Source: Paguma larvata (Eukaryota; Chordata; Mammalia; Carnivora; Viverridae). Taken from it: a stretch of DNA of 64,000 nt. Positions 10,834 through 22,543 of the stretch are shown here, piece after piece (the first letter of the stretch is position 1; each line of letters opens with the position of its first letter). Under the pieces are notes generated by a model. It was not told the DNA's origin and did not search any database. It saw nothing but the letters and a program-made list of their open reading frames with translations. Made by a program: the position numbers and the translations under genes. Location of the stretch: the NCBI GenBank assembly GCA_030068075.1, contig JAINVK010001291.1, positions 1-64,000 on the forward strand, read 5' to 3'.

Positions 10834-11010
10834 GGAGGGTTAATTGGAGGATGGTTTTCAACTCTTGGGGGATTCAAAACCCGCATGAGAATTATCCTCC
10901 TAATTTTAGGAGGGTGCTTAATCTTACCCTCCTTAGCTCCCCTGATTGTATGGTCTGCCTCCAGTCTCACTGAGGTCATAATTGAAAAAAAGAGACAGCC
11001 ACTCATGTAA
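10834..11010 (+). pseudogene. env: env membrane anchor and tail remnant
   Basis: Open for 58 codons: a Gly/Trp-rich pre-membrane stretch, RMRIILLILGGCLILPSLAP as membrane span, and a short cytoplasmic tail ending PLM and TAA. It is out of frame with 10548-10712, so at least one frameshift separates them. Confidence 0.7.
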
Positions 11011-11082
11011 TGATGTTAGAAAAATATAAACTTCTAAACCAAGATGATGCTCTTTGCCCCTAAATAGAGGGGTCCGAGCATC

Positions 11083-11094
11083 CAAGAGGGGGGA
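11083..11094 (+). other. Polypurine tract before 3' LTR
   Basis: AAGAGGGGGGA run directly preceding the TG of the 3' LTR, as expected for plus-strand priming. Confidence 0.7.
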
Positions 11095-11396
11095 TGTAGT
11101 AGGGTCCCCTCCCTGAGGAAAGAAAACAAAAGAACATCTCAAGGCAACCTTGCTACTCACATATGTGACAACATCCTCACGACCTCGTAACATGAGACCA
11201 CTTAAGCAGACTGCATGTTTGTGTGCTACCAAATATGGGAGACAAAGAAATAAAAACTATATAAAAAACCACCCACGTGGTGTTCAGGGCTCAGTTCTTT
11301 GGGTACGAACCCAACTGAGCGGTGCCTGCAGGAATAAAGTTACTTCCTGGAAAGAAAAGCCTCCGTGTCACGATTCTGTGCGAGAATCTTGCTACA
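11095..11396 (+). repeat. 3' LTR of the ERV
   Basis: 302 bp, TGTAGTAGGGTCCCC to ...GCTACA. TATATAAAA at 11258-11266 and AATAAA at 11333-11338 match the 5' LTR layout. Confidence 0.92.
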
Positions 11397-12210
11397 CTAA
11401 CCTTGCAAAACGGTGCCTGAAGTCTCCAACATGTCGTCCTGCTGTCCTGCCTTGTTTGCCACCCCCAGGCCCCGGAGCAGGGCACCCGAGCGGTCTTCTT
11501 CCTCCCTTGTATCCGGGCTGTGGCCTGCTGCCAGGCACGGGTGGCCACCAATATGCCCACAGCAGAGGCCGGCCTGCCGTGCGGTTGTGGCGTATGTCCC
11601 TGTCACGGTGGCCCAGTGCAGCTCCCCCCACCAAGGCATCAGCCCGGCCGGTGCTGTAGGAGTGTCCCCATCCCCACGCAGGGGTCTCCAAGCACCTGAC
11701 CGACGTTCACACCTCCCCACGCAGAGGTCGCTGGCCGACCCGAGGCTTCCCCAAGGACGCCTCCACCTCCAGACCTATTTCTCTGGTCTCCTGGCTGGCT
11801 GGCCCCTTGGGAGCTCCCTCCAGAGTTTCTGAGTGAACGCAGACACTGGCCCCTTGAAGGGAGGACAAGGAGAGACCGGGAAGAGACAGGCCACTCAGGT
11901 GGGTCACAGCAGGTTTAATAAGCAAGGGATTACATACCAGCTGCTCTCGGGTGGTCCTGTGGTCCGAGACTGGATCTGCACTGCCGCTGGGAACCTGCAC
12001 AGTTCCTATGGACGCCTTCAGGGATTTAACCCCTGACACCGGCCAGACGGGCCCAGCGCCCCCTTGCCCTCAGGCTGCAACCTTGCAACAGCTCCTAAGG
12101 AGGAGCGCACTTACATTTCAAGGATAAGGGAGGGGTTGAGGGGCCTCCGATGGCCCGAGGCCAGCCTCGGGTCAACGGAGGTCGAGTTCTCCCAGGAACG
12201 CCTTCAACAA
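11397..12210. other. GC-rich segment without recognised gene, specific to unit A
   Basis: High GC with several overlapping antisense ORFs of 80-170 codons that arise from composition. Unit C has nothing comparable between its last L1 fragment and the point where A/C similarity resumes (12219 against about 45908). It could be an older inserted element; no LTR ends or target duplication found. Confidence 0.4.
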
Positions 12211-13830
12211 GGCATAATTCTGCAAAAACTAGGGACGAGGTAAGGAAGGGAAGATGTGGGGGTCAGGAGGAATCAGTGAGCACAAGATCCCAACGGGGCA
12301 GGTGGGGTAGGGGAGCATGGCCTGGCAGTACAAGGGCCTACCTGGGTCCCTCACATGAGCCTTCAGTATCATCCGTTCATCAAAATCCCTCTATACGACA
12401 GAGGACCGTCTTATGAAAACGATTAGAATGAGGAAGGGGCTGGTCACATTAAAAGTGGGCAGAACGAGAACTGAGGGTCACTGAAATCCGTGGCCAGAGA
12501 CCCCATGTGCCCTGTTCAACCATGGTCACAAGGAACCGAGGAAACAGGAATCCTGGGAAAGCATGGAAGTCGGCTTGCTACTACTCCCTCACCCCACAAT
12601 TCATAGGCTTGTTTATCTGTGCTTGTTTTTGAAGGCGCTGCGTGTGAACCCCTCTTTCTGAGATCTCTCATCCCCTGGACATTCCCTTTGTGACACAATG
12701 TAACTTATCTGTGCTTGTCTTTTGAAGGCGCTGCGTGTGAACCCGTCTTTCTGAGATCTCTCATCCCCTGGACACTCCCTTTGTGACACAATGTAACTGC
12801 ATAATTGTTAGTCCATTTCACGTTAAACGCACAGCTGCAATGGCAATTGAACCCGATGGTGAAGGTCATTGAAGATCCGGGCCTGCGCTAACGTGACCAC
12901 GTGAGGCTTGAGCAGCACTGGAGCCCTGTGAGTCCTCACAGCTGAGTCCGCCCACGCCAGGGGCCGCCCCCTCTAGTTTCCCAAGGTTCCCGCCTGGCAT
13001 CCTCCATGGCGTCCGCCCACAGGAGTGCAGAAAGGAGCCCCTTCCTCCTCTTGGGCTGCTCTGCAGTCTCTGACTTGTCAGAGCAGAGTAGGGGCCCCTG
13101 GGGGAACGCAGTAAACAGAATTTCTTCACACTAAGCACGAACTGTAATAAGAACACTGCCTTGTTATGAGAGGACTCCAGGCTTTTGTAATCCTGAACAT
13201 GAAAAGTGGCTGTTGCCAAGTGGTACAATTTCAGGGGGTTTCCACATGTACCTTGTGGTTTCTTTCTGACTTGCCACTGTGAACACTGCTTTGAAAAGGA
13301 TGCTTTCAAGCACAGGAGCACAAAAGGTGTCCCCCCCCCACCCCCCCCCACCCCCGTTTTGGCTAACATGAGACAAGAAGCCAAAAGCTAAGCGGAGATT
13401 AGCATCACGAGAGGCCAAATCCTATGTTAATAATATGACCAAGGGCCTGGCCTCTTCCCCAGGTTCTCCTCTGCTTTCTGGAAACCACTTTCACCCCAGT
13501 TCCGGCTCCTCCTCATGATCGCAAGGTGGCTGCCAGGGCTCCGCAGTTACATGCTACTTACGTCCCATGTCCTGGGAGAATGCGGTGGCTACTTGCCTGG
13601 CTTCCCCGGAGGGGTCCTAAGCATTACGTGATGGAATCCTTTCATGCACATGCCCACCTGCACAGGTTAGTTTGCTTGATGTGGCCTCAATCAGAATGTG
13701 CCAATTTGCTCAGCTCGGACCCCAAAGAGTAAATGTATAGATGGAAAGACCCATGAGACTTGATCATGGCCTCACATAGAGGCCTGTATTCAATAATCAG
13801 AATATCATTTCTCTCAAGCCAGCAAAACTG
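12211..13830. other. Duplicated-unit spacer, unit A
   Basis: Similar to unit C from 45900 to 46635 at about 80 percent by eye. Contains a tandem duplication (12613-12796) and a poly-C tract (13331-13356). No coding exon recognised. The part after about 13010 is missing in C. Confidence 0.5.
12613..12796. repeat. 92-bp tandem duplication
   Basis: Two adjacent units, 12613-12704 and 12705-12796, each starting TTATCTGTGCTTG and holding GAAGGCGCTGCGTGTGAACC, with only a few differences. Unit C (around 46303-46395) has one copy. Confidence 0.9.
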
Positions 13831-14164
13831 GCAACGGTGTCGACAAAACCCAAATCCTTAATTTCACGCAGACTATGTTCTCTAAATAAAATGAAATTAA
13901 AGTACTACTTCTTAGCAACAACAATAAAAGCCACTCCAAAATTTTATAACATGTTTCTAAATAAATACTTTCTATCGAACTCTAGGAAACATCTCAGGAC
14001 AAAATCTCTGGGACACACTTCGTGAAGAATACAGGGGAAAACTAATACCATTAAATGCTTCTATAAGAAACAAAAATATGACTGAAAATTATTGCGGTCT
14101 GTGCATGTAGGAAGTTGCAAAAAGACTACAATAAATACCGGAGAGAAGAACAAGAGCTATGCTG

Positions 14165-14520
14165 TGCTCTGAATGCTCGTGTCCCCCCACAACTCATGAG
14201 TTGAAATCCAAACCCCCAAAGATCATGGTATAAGGCCGTATTAGCGGCCTCTGGCAGGAGGTCCCTCAGTCACGACTGTGCGCCATCCAGAATGGGATAG
14301 TGCTTCTTAAAAGAGGCTCCAGAGAGAGCCCGAGCCCTCCCACCCCTGAGGACCCAGAGCGAGAACACCTGGCTACCAAGCAGGCAACAGACCTTCGCGA
14401 GAGTGCCCTCGTGCCGTCACCTTGACCCTGGACGTCCCGGCGGCCTTCGCAGCCACGGAAATACATTTCTGGCGTTGTCAGCTCCCCAGGTTGTGGCACG
14501 TTCCCGTGGCAGTCTGAACA
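14165..14520 (+). repeat. MaLR MLT1-type LTR
   Basis: CTCTGAATGCTCGTGTCCCC, then AACTCATGAGTTGAAATCC and the AAATACATTTCTG region follow the order of mammalian MLT1-like LTRs, also seen at 22735-23172. Absent from C, where the region is deleted. Confidence 0.5.
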
Positions 14521-15431
14521 GACGAAGACAGCTACTCAAAGTAGAGAGGAAGTTAATGAATAAAAAAAAAATGACAAAAAAAACCACAGAAGCAGAAGTT
14601 CATCATTGACACTAATGACAACACATACCATCCTGGGCATGATTATCAAGGACAATTTTTTTTCACAGATAAGCAACACTAGCATGTAGAAGGAGACAGA
14701 GCCCTGGATCCAGAAGAGAGTTCTGTGACAGACAGGGAACACCCACAATAACTGTATATCAAAGTTGAAAACTGAGATGAAATAGACGCTTTTATAGAAC
14801 GACGAAACATACCAAAACTTGCCACGAAGAAACAGAAAATCTGAACGCTGTTGTATGTGGTAAAACTTTTAGTACCTAATGAAGAACCTTCCTATGCAGA
14901 AGGCTTTCCTGAAGAATCCTTCAGATATTCAGGAGGGAAATAATCATACCAGTCTTACTAAACCCTTTCAGAAAAGACAAGAAAAGTCGTGTGTTCCCAA
15001 CTCATTTTATGAAGCCAATATAAACATCTTACTAACATCTAACAAAAATGTTGTAAGAAAGGAAAATGAAAGGCCCAGAGGTCTCACCTTGGACGTAGAC
15101 ACAATAACTAAATAAATGGTTAGCATGTGAAAATAAAAAGTACATTAAAAAAACTGTCAAATGGTGGTTGGGTATATTGCTAGAAGGCAAGATTGGTTTC
15201 ACCCTGGGAAGTCAAACATTTTGGTACACTATGTTACACCAAAACCCAGGGAAAAGTCATAGGACCTTTGTAATAAACTGGTTAACGTTGGGTACCCATT
15301 CATGGTAAAATCTATCAGCAAGTTAGGATGAAAAGCAACCTCTTTAACCTAAGAAAGGGTATCTGCCAAAAAAATATAATCAAGGGCTACATTTAGTGGT
15401 GAAATATCCAACCCTATCTTCATGAGTTTTT

Positions 15432-15538
15432 TCTTAATGTTTATTTTTTAAATTTTTTAAAATAATTTATTGACAACTGGTTTCCATATAACACCCAGTG
15501 CTCATCCCAACAAGTACCCTCCTCTGTGCCCGTCACCT
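15432..15538 (-). mobile_element. Very short 5'-truncated L1
   Basis: L1 3' end in minus orientation (ACTGGTTTCCATATAACACC in plus), flanked by TCTTCATGAGTTTT at 15418-15431 and 15539-15552. It sits inside the older L1. Confidence 0.85.
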
Positions 15539-16075
15539 CTTCATGAGTTTTAAATAAGACTAGGGTGTCGACTGTGTCTCCACAACCATATTGGAGGAAG
15601 TGAAAACGACAGAAAATATAGAAAGTATAAATTTTGGAAAGGAAGAAGTGACATCGCCACTGTTCACAGTTGACAATGTTTTGTACATAGGATATACAAA
15701 AGGATTAAAATACTTAGAATTGATAAGTGAACAACAGCCGAGTTACTAGATGCAGAAGCAAGAATCAAAAACCACATGTATTTCTCTGTAATAACAAATC
15801 ACTTATATAAAAAAATTTTAAAAATTAATTCCAAACAGCGACAAGACTATCAAAACCCAGGGAGTAAACCTAACAACGGATGTGCCAAACACTACACGTA
15901 ACACATAAAACTTCACTGATAGATGCTTCCGGCCTCAGCAAATGGAGAGAAATACATTCTTGTGGATTGCAAGATTTGTTCTCAGGTCATTATTGTCATT
16001 TCTGCCTGGATACCAACTGCAATTATATTTATAATGTAAATATTTTTTCATTTAAAATTTGAAAAAAAATCCATC

Positions 16076-16880
16076 ATCTGTTCTTTTTGGGGGTAATTTG
16101 CAAGCTGAGAGTAAACAGTAGAAGAGCTAAGACTATCGGTCAGAAAAAGAACAAAGTTGGAAGGCGTACGACGCCAGCTAGCCGACTTCTGGAAAGGAGG
16201 AGCAATGACAGCCATGTGGGATTGGAGAAAGGGTGGGCAGATACACCGGTGCCGGACGAATGAGTCTAGATCAATCTGGAAATAACGGCTGCTAGATGGC
16301 TGAACCTGGGGCCCGCAAACCTCTGTGGTCCCTTCAGTAAATCCACTTGGTCCCTATGGGGAAATACACCTCCTCCCTGACCACATTCCTGTCCACTCAA
16401 CATAGATTTCGGATGAATAGGAGATCTGGAACAAAACTTAGGATATGACCCTCATGGCTTTAGAGTACGACAGGTTTTGAAAAAAGAAAAGCACTGACCA
16501 TAAAGAATAGATTGTTCAATTACACTTCATCGAACTGAGAATATCTGTTCATCAAAGAGACACTATTCAGAGAGTGACAAAGCAAGACAGATCTGCAGAA
16601 GATACTCAGAATTATATATCTAAATATATACAGAAATACAAATATATGTAGGACTACAAATCAGTTTAACAAAACACAAATATCTCAATAAAATGTGGGT
16701 AAAAGACCTGGAAAGGCATTCATAAAACACATACACGAATGGCCAATAAACCTCATGAATCAGCACAAAATGCACATTTAGACATAATGAGAGGTCCCTG
16801 CACACCCAGCAGGGTGGCTGAGATTAAAGACCGCCCATGCAGCACGTGTTTGTGAGTATATAATGCAACCGACATTCAGA
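16076..16880. other. Unit A block near-identical to 47815-48615
   Basis: No exon recognised. From about 16190 onward it matches C with roughly five differences in 300 bases, much closer than the surrounding 80 percent. Confidence 0.6.
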
Positions 16881-18080
16881 CACCGCAGACCCAGATCCCC
16901 ACCTCGATGCTCAAAGTGATAGTTAAAAAGTTAGACAGAACTCCCCCAGGACTGAGATCCAGAAATCAAGGAAAATTACTGCACCCCAGGCTAAAACAGA
17001 GCATCCAAGTAAGAACAACTCCCCCCAAAGTGCACTGGTGCAGACAACTAAGACCACACCCAAAGGCTGAGACAGAGCACAGCAAGGACAATCTACCTCT
17101 AAGGCAGAGACAGAGCCCCAAACTGCTCCCCAGCCACGGCGGAGACAGTAGCCAAGGAACAGTCCCCCCACTACCGAAGGGAGATGAAGTGCCCAAGGAC
17201 AGGTCCTCCATAGGGCTGAGCAGGACACTCAAGGCAGAATCCCCCTTCTGTGCAGAGAGGACCTTTCAAACAACCTCTCAGCTCCCCAGATCTCCGAGGG
17301 GGCACCAAGAAAGAGCCCAAGCCCCAGTGCTGAGAAAGGACCCAATGTCAAGTTCTCTCCCCACGGCTCAGACAGAGCCCCCGAGGGAGAGTTTCTCTCA
17401 AGTCTTAGAACACCCAAAGAACAGCACCTATCAAAGTCTCCCCAGGATGAAGCATCCCCAGCAGGGACCAGCCCACACCAGAAAAGCCCACCCCATCATG
17501 GCTATGACAGAGCACCGTAGGAAAAGTGCCCCTTCCGGCTGAGCACCAAGGAGAGTCTCTCACAGGCTGAGATAGAAACCCTCAGAGACAGGAATCTAGG
17601 GGCTGAGACAATGCCCCGGAGGAAACATTCCCCTCACACAGCTGGACGGATGCCAGGAAACACCCTGCACCCCCGACGATGAGATAAGGACCCAGAGAGG
17701 AGTCCCCTCACCAGCACTGAGGCAATTCCACGAGGAAAGTCCCTCACCGAACTCTGTCTCTCTGACAACCAAGGACAGCCCCGTCTCCAAAATGGCGACA
17801 CAAGCTGCCCAGGGAAACGCTTCCCCCGTGCCGAGATTAGAACCCAAGGAAATATTTCCACAGAGTTGAGGTAGATCACCCAGGAAGATACCACACCTAA
17901 TGGCTAGAAACCTCCATAGCTCAGAGAGAGCACCCAGGGAAAAGAATCCACACTCCAAGTGGTAAAATACTGACCTCGTTCCGGAGCCTGGCAGCAACTC
18001 ACAAAATGGTAGTAAGACCTGATACCACTGAGGTGGAACTCTCTAGAAATGTGCCCTCTGAGAGGCTGGAAACACGCCCC
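16881..18080. repeat. Degenerate minisatellite, period about 35-39 bp (unit A)
   Basis: Successive segments share a loose pattern around GGCTGAGACAGAGC followed by CCAAGGA and a C-rich run, about 30 units. The plus strand is T-poor. Long ORFs on both strands (16907-17542 plus, 17596-17997 minus) follow from the repeat and lack coding evidence. The same array occurs in C at 48610-49790. Confidence 0.65.
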
Positions 18081-18640
18081 CTAAGGTTCTGGGAGTGGTG
18101 TGCACAACACATGTGGCCAAAGGACTGACACGTTATTACTTTCCCAGGGAGGTGTAAGAGAAGCTGCAGACCCCATAGTGCAGATGACACGCTGCCCAGC
18201 GGCAGCCCCCCCAGCCCTGGAGACCCCACGAGGGGTGCAGAGCCCGGTGCTGGAGAAGCCCCGGGACCCCAGGAGACTGCTGGGCCCCCCACCCAGCACC
18301 AGGAAGCATGTCTTCCCCCCCCCCCCCCCCACATCTCAGGCGCTCCCTACCGACAGACCTGGCACTGACGCCATAGGAAAAACATTTAAAGGAACCATAA
18401 AAATTTTCACACGTCAGGCCAAAAGGGTGAGTTTGAAGCTGAGACAGAAAATCAAAGTTGGCAACTTGTCCTAACAGTAAAAAAGAAGGTTATTTGATGA
18501 TCATATCGATGCAGGAAACAGATGTGATTAAATATAACAAATTTTATGAGGAAATATTAAAGCATTTGATAAAAAGGTCCCTACCCAAATCTGCTCTACC
18601 CATTCTTCCCGGGGGAAACATTAGAAGGATATATTGCACG
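18081..18640. other. GC-rich block after the minisatellite, unit A
   Basis: Contains a poly-C run at 18315-18331 and is matched at 49790-50345. It could hold the promoter or 5' non-coding exon of the minus-strand CT45-like gene, but I see no decisive signal. Confidence 0.3.
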
Positions 18641-19026
18641 TGACATCAAAGCAGACAAGATTGCTCACCATCGTCCCTTCTATGAACTTGCCATACAGCG
18701 GTCCTGCCTGGCACCTTAAGATGGTGACCAGGGCCGTGCACACAGCAAATTCTCAGACCTTTTAATTACTGACAAGCCCCGAGAATTGTGCCTTTCACGG
18801 ATCACCAGGCACGTGAAAAAAGGACAATTGTTTGCGAATATGCTGCTGCAGAGCTGCAAACAGTTCTGTCCCGTCCATTGGGGGACAAGTTGCTGATGTT
18901 CAGCCTACCCTGGATGTGAAGTCCTGGTTTTCAGGCCTTCACGGAGCTGAGGAGGGCGGGGGGAATAGTGCTGTTAAAACAGTCCGAGTCTCAAGGAACC
19001 TACTGGGATCTGGCCACCTTTCTTTT

Positions 19027-19258
19027 TTTTTTTATAACATTTTTTTTTAATTTTTTAACATTTATTTATTTTTGAGAGACATAGAGACAGAGTATGAGCA
19101 GGGGAAGGGCAGAGAGAGAGGGAGATACAGAATCCGAAACAGGCTCCAGGCTCTGAGCCGTCAGCACAGAGCCCGATGCGGGGCTCGAACTCACAGACCG
19201 CGAGATCATGACCTGAGCCGAAGTTGTCCACTTAACCAACTGAGCCACCCAGGTGCCC
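19027..19258 (-). mobile_element. Carnivore SINE
   Basis: Reverse orientation: AT-rich tail, AGAGAGAG tract, then GAGCCACCCAGGTGCCCC at the head. Flanked by similar CTGGCCACCTTTCTT and CTGGCCACGTTTCTT. The C equivalent near 51180 is unoccupied. Confidence 0.92.
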
Positions 19259-19559
19259 CTGGCCACGTTTCTTGAGTAAACGCTCTTCCAATCTTGCAAG
19301 CCTAGCGTTAATTTGCACACTTCTGAAACTGTTCATTTAGACATGATAGTCCGTGTCCTCATCGCTTGCATGCTGGAGTGGATTTTACAGCATCTTATGC
19401 CACCAACCCAGACGTGCCTTTCCGTGTAAGTTACATTAAATGAAGTCCAATTCCAGTCCATCGGACTGCAAATTATTTATAGTGTTTCTCTTTTTGTTTC
19501 GGGAGAAAACTAGTATAGGCGGTGTATGAACACTGTGAGAAACTACCTACACACCAGGC

Positions 19560-21980
19560 CACTCAGTGTTAGGGTCCCATTACTGAGGAAGGGAAAGGAG
19601 TGAACACGGGTAGACAGGTGGCAGTCCCTGCCCAGGCAGAAACAACACAGAACCAGGCAGCAGAGCAGGGGTCTGCAAGCAGAGCTGTCTGACAATAAAG
19701 CGGAGTGAAGAGGACTACAGAGGGTCTTACCTTAGTTGGGGAGACCCAGCACCTCTCTGAAGAGGTGACATTTTGGGAGAGAGGGGAAGGGGAAACAAGG
19801 AGATGTGGGAAACAGAGTTGTGACAGAGGGAAGAGCAGGTGCAACGGCCGCGGATGGGCTCAGGCAGCCATGGGTGGGGAACCATGAGGCAGGTGTGAGG
19901 CAGCAAAGGGGTGGGGGGAAGGGCGGAGCCACCAAGTGTGCTTGGACATGTCCACGGCTCTTTTCAACTACCTCTTCCGTGATTGCATTGTTATCCTCCG
20001 GGCCGAAAGTTTGAGCAGTTTACACGCAAGTTTGTAGAGCCCATTGCTGACTGCATCAGGGACTTTTTCTACAAGCCTCAGGTACTGGTCTCTGGAAATA
20101 GGGAGACCTCATGCTGTGCTTGGAGATGAAAGGGGATCTTGACAGACACTTTTTGAAATTGAATAAAGGGTAACCTCACGAAATTGGAGTCGAGGGGCCA
20201 GTAGGGGGAGCTCACCCCTACCTCTTGTCATCAGTTGCAGACCTAATAATAGGAATGTACCTGGCAAGTCCATACTACTTCAGCTACTAAGTTACCATCC
20301 CAGCAGGAGGAAGAAAGATCTTCCTCCGCCCCCAGTAACAGCCCAGCCAATGAGAGACTGTCACGGCTCAGCCAATGAGAAGCCTCTATACTCGGAACTC
20401 TTTACAGCAGTGAGCTTGCGGGTCACAACAGGCCATCTCCTCTGGAAAAGAACCTGGCCTGCTTTGTTCTCTCAATTTCCCTATGGTTTTTCTGGAGCTC
20501 ACCTGGCCCGGATTGCAATTCTCAGCTATTCCCTATAAATGCATTTTGCTGACAAAATAACCGACGGTTTTAATTTTAGGTTAACAACTTCTTCCCCTGG
20601 TGAGACAAAGTCCTCACCCTCTTTAGTCTTTACATGTCGATTTAGTAAGGCATCCAGTTTCCCTTGTATCAAGTGCGGGCGGAGTGCTGCACAGCTCCTG
20701 AGCACACACAGTGGGGTGAGGGACACCCAGGTTTAACTCTGGCTTCAGCTTCCAAGCAGTTTTCAGACCTTGAGCAAAGACATGCTCCCAGGGGCCCGGG
20801 TTCCTCGGGCGTTAATTGGAAATCGCAGCCCCAGCCTCCTAAGGTAGCTGTGGGCTTGAGGTGAGCATGATGTTCAGAAGCCAAAGCACAACCTGGCACG
20901 TTTTAGTTGCTCCGAAAATGCGCTCTCAGGGTGGGGCTGCATGTAGGAGACAATCGTGGCCAAACCTAGGAGAGGCTACAAGCTCTGGGGCACAGAGCAG
21001 TTCGCGGACTCATTCACTGACTGTCAGTGATCTAATTTGGGGAACACAGACAGCAGAATCCCCTGAGGGCCTGGGAATTGCTGAGGGACCCAAGCTTTGG
21101 CCTAGTGACAGGATACCTCTCTGTGGGAGTCCTCAGTGCTGAAGGCTGAGGCAGAGCCTGAGGCAGATGAGAGTTAGACCCTCCCTGCCCTGGGAGCTCC
21201 CATCAGGGAGTGAGAGTGAGCAGAGAATGTCCCACATCCAGTCAATGACAAATAGTGACCAATGGGACTGTGGGGCAGGGACAGCCAGAGGCTGTGGAGT
21301 TTGGGGGCAGCTTGGAGGCATGGAAAGGACTTGGCTTTAAGCCAGACCTGACTCTGAATGGTTCCTCCAGGTTGCCCCTCATTTTCTTATGACGGGGGCT
21401 CCGTACCTAAGTTTTTGTTTCCACTTCCCCTCCTGTAAACTGAAGTTCCTGACGGTATCCACCCATGATGTTTGTTGGGAGGATTAAAAATAATTCTTCA
21501 GTATATGTTAGAAACCATCTTAGCACCATCTGCTTCTCTAGTGAAATAACAGTCAACTAGACACTCTTCTCATGGATCTTCCATTCCAGGTGGAGATTGA
21601 GACACTATGTAAGCAGAACAACAGTCACATATAGTGCACTTAAAAAAAGTTGAAATCCTAGAAGAGATGTAAAACAAGGATTGTGGAGCATGTGTGATTG
21701 CAAACCACAGTCTGTGACCACTATCATTTCCTACCTTTATAAAGGACACAAAAAAGCAGTGGGACTTGGTGGCTCTGGTGGTACCTATTCCTCATTGTTG
21801 TGCTATTTCAAGCCATTTTTCAAGTAACCAAAACCTGCTATTTGTATGGGGGCCTAGCTCATGAGAAAGTCCTCTGCTCCCCCACCTATGGCCTCCAGGG
21901 GAGTTGCTTAGAACAGGTGACGAGAACAGAAGCAAATCCCCTCAGATCGAGCTTACTCGTGTTCCTTCACAGTAGGCAGG
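19560..21980. other. Unassigned spacer
   Basis: Mostly single-copy-looking sequence with no exon I can support. At about 20340-20400 two direct CAGCCAATGAGA copies and at 20535 CTATAAATG give an LTR-like or promoter-like look, but ends were not found. Confidence 0.35.
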
Positions 21981-21984
21981 CTCA

Positions 21985-22135
21985 CTGTATTGATTTCTTA
22001 CTGCCACATAACAAACCATCACACGTGGAGCAGCTGAAAACGCCACGCATTTATTGCCTCACTATTCTGCACATCAAACAACCCAGAAGGCTCATCCACT
22101 ATCTCTGCTGCATGACTCACAAGGCCAAGTGAAGG
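21985..22135 (+). repeat. Ancient interspersed repeat fragment
   Basis: TGATTTCTTACTGCCACATA, ACAAACCATCACAC and CATTTATTGCCTCACTATTC follow a common mammalian repeat pattern; a second related piece is at 39146-39400. Family not assigned. Confidence 0.45.
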
Positions 22136-22543
22136 CATCAGCTAGGCTGGTGCTTACCTAGAAGCTCTGGAATCCTCCGCTTCGACTCATTCAGACCTAA
22201 CTCCTGAAGAGTGGAGAATGAGGTCCCCATTTCCTTGCAGCTGCCAGCCAAGGGGTGCCTTCAACTCCTACAGCCACCCCCGTGCCTTCTCAGGAGCGCT
22301 GCTTTATCCTCATAGTGGTCACTGGGTGGTGTGTGCTTCTTGTGCTCTTAGTCTCTCTGACTTCCTCTTCCATCCCTCGGTAGGGAAAACCTTTGAAAGG
22401 ACTCCCTAAGTGGGGCAGGCCCACCCACATTCTCTCTGTATCTCAGGATCAAGTGACTTGGGACCTTGATTACACCCACAAAACCCCACCAGAATAGTAC
22501 TCGTAATTGTACTTGTATGTTTGATACGAGAAATGGGAATATG

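Larger units (their letters stand above)
3688..11396 (+). mobile_element. Degraded class I (gammaretrovirus-like) endogenous retrovirus, both LTRs present
   Basis: Provirus of about 7.7 kb: 5' LTR, primer-binding-like site, gag, pro, partial pol, env, polypurine tract and 3' LTR, all on the plus strand. Gene order and motifs fit a gammaretrovirus-like ERV. All genes are broken by many stops and frameshifts; the RT catalytic part and RNase H appear deleted. The two LTRs differ at roughly 35-45 of about 300 positions by eye, so it is old. Flanks AGCCA and CTAAC do not form a target duplication. It sits upstream of the CT45 copy A start exon and is absent from the duplicate unit C. I cannot assign a named family. 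Confidence 0.93.
13831..16075 (+). mobile_element. Old L1 ORF2-derived sequence, unit A
   Basis: Plus-strand fragments resemble L1 ORF2: the frame at 14879-15115 has QKRQEKSCVPNSFYEANINI, and later text resembles the LINE reverse-transcriptase region. All frames are broken. The corresponding region in C is 46640-47800. Interrupted by a MaLR-like LTR and a short L1. Confidence 0.6.

Noticed and set aside
11150..11832. Overlapping ORFs of 99-169 codons on both strands
   Set aside because: Run from the 3' LTR into GC-rich sequence; both strands are open because stops are rare there. No family resemblance.
16907..17542. 211-codon ORF on the plus strand
   Set aside because: It lies in the T-poor minisatellite, has low-complexity Pro/Ser/Lys/Arg composition, and its counterpart in C (from 48640) is broken by indels. 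No start, splice or domain support.
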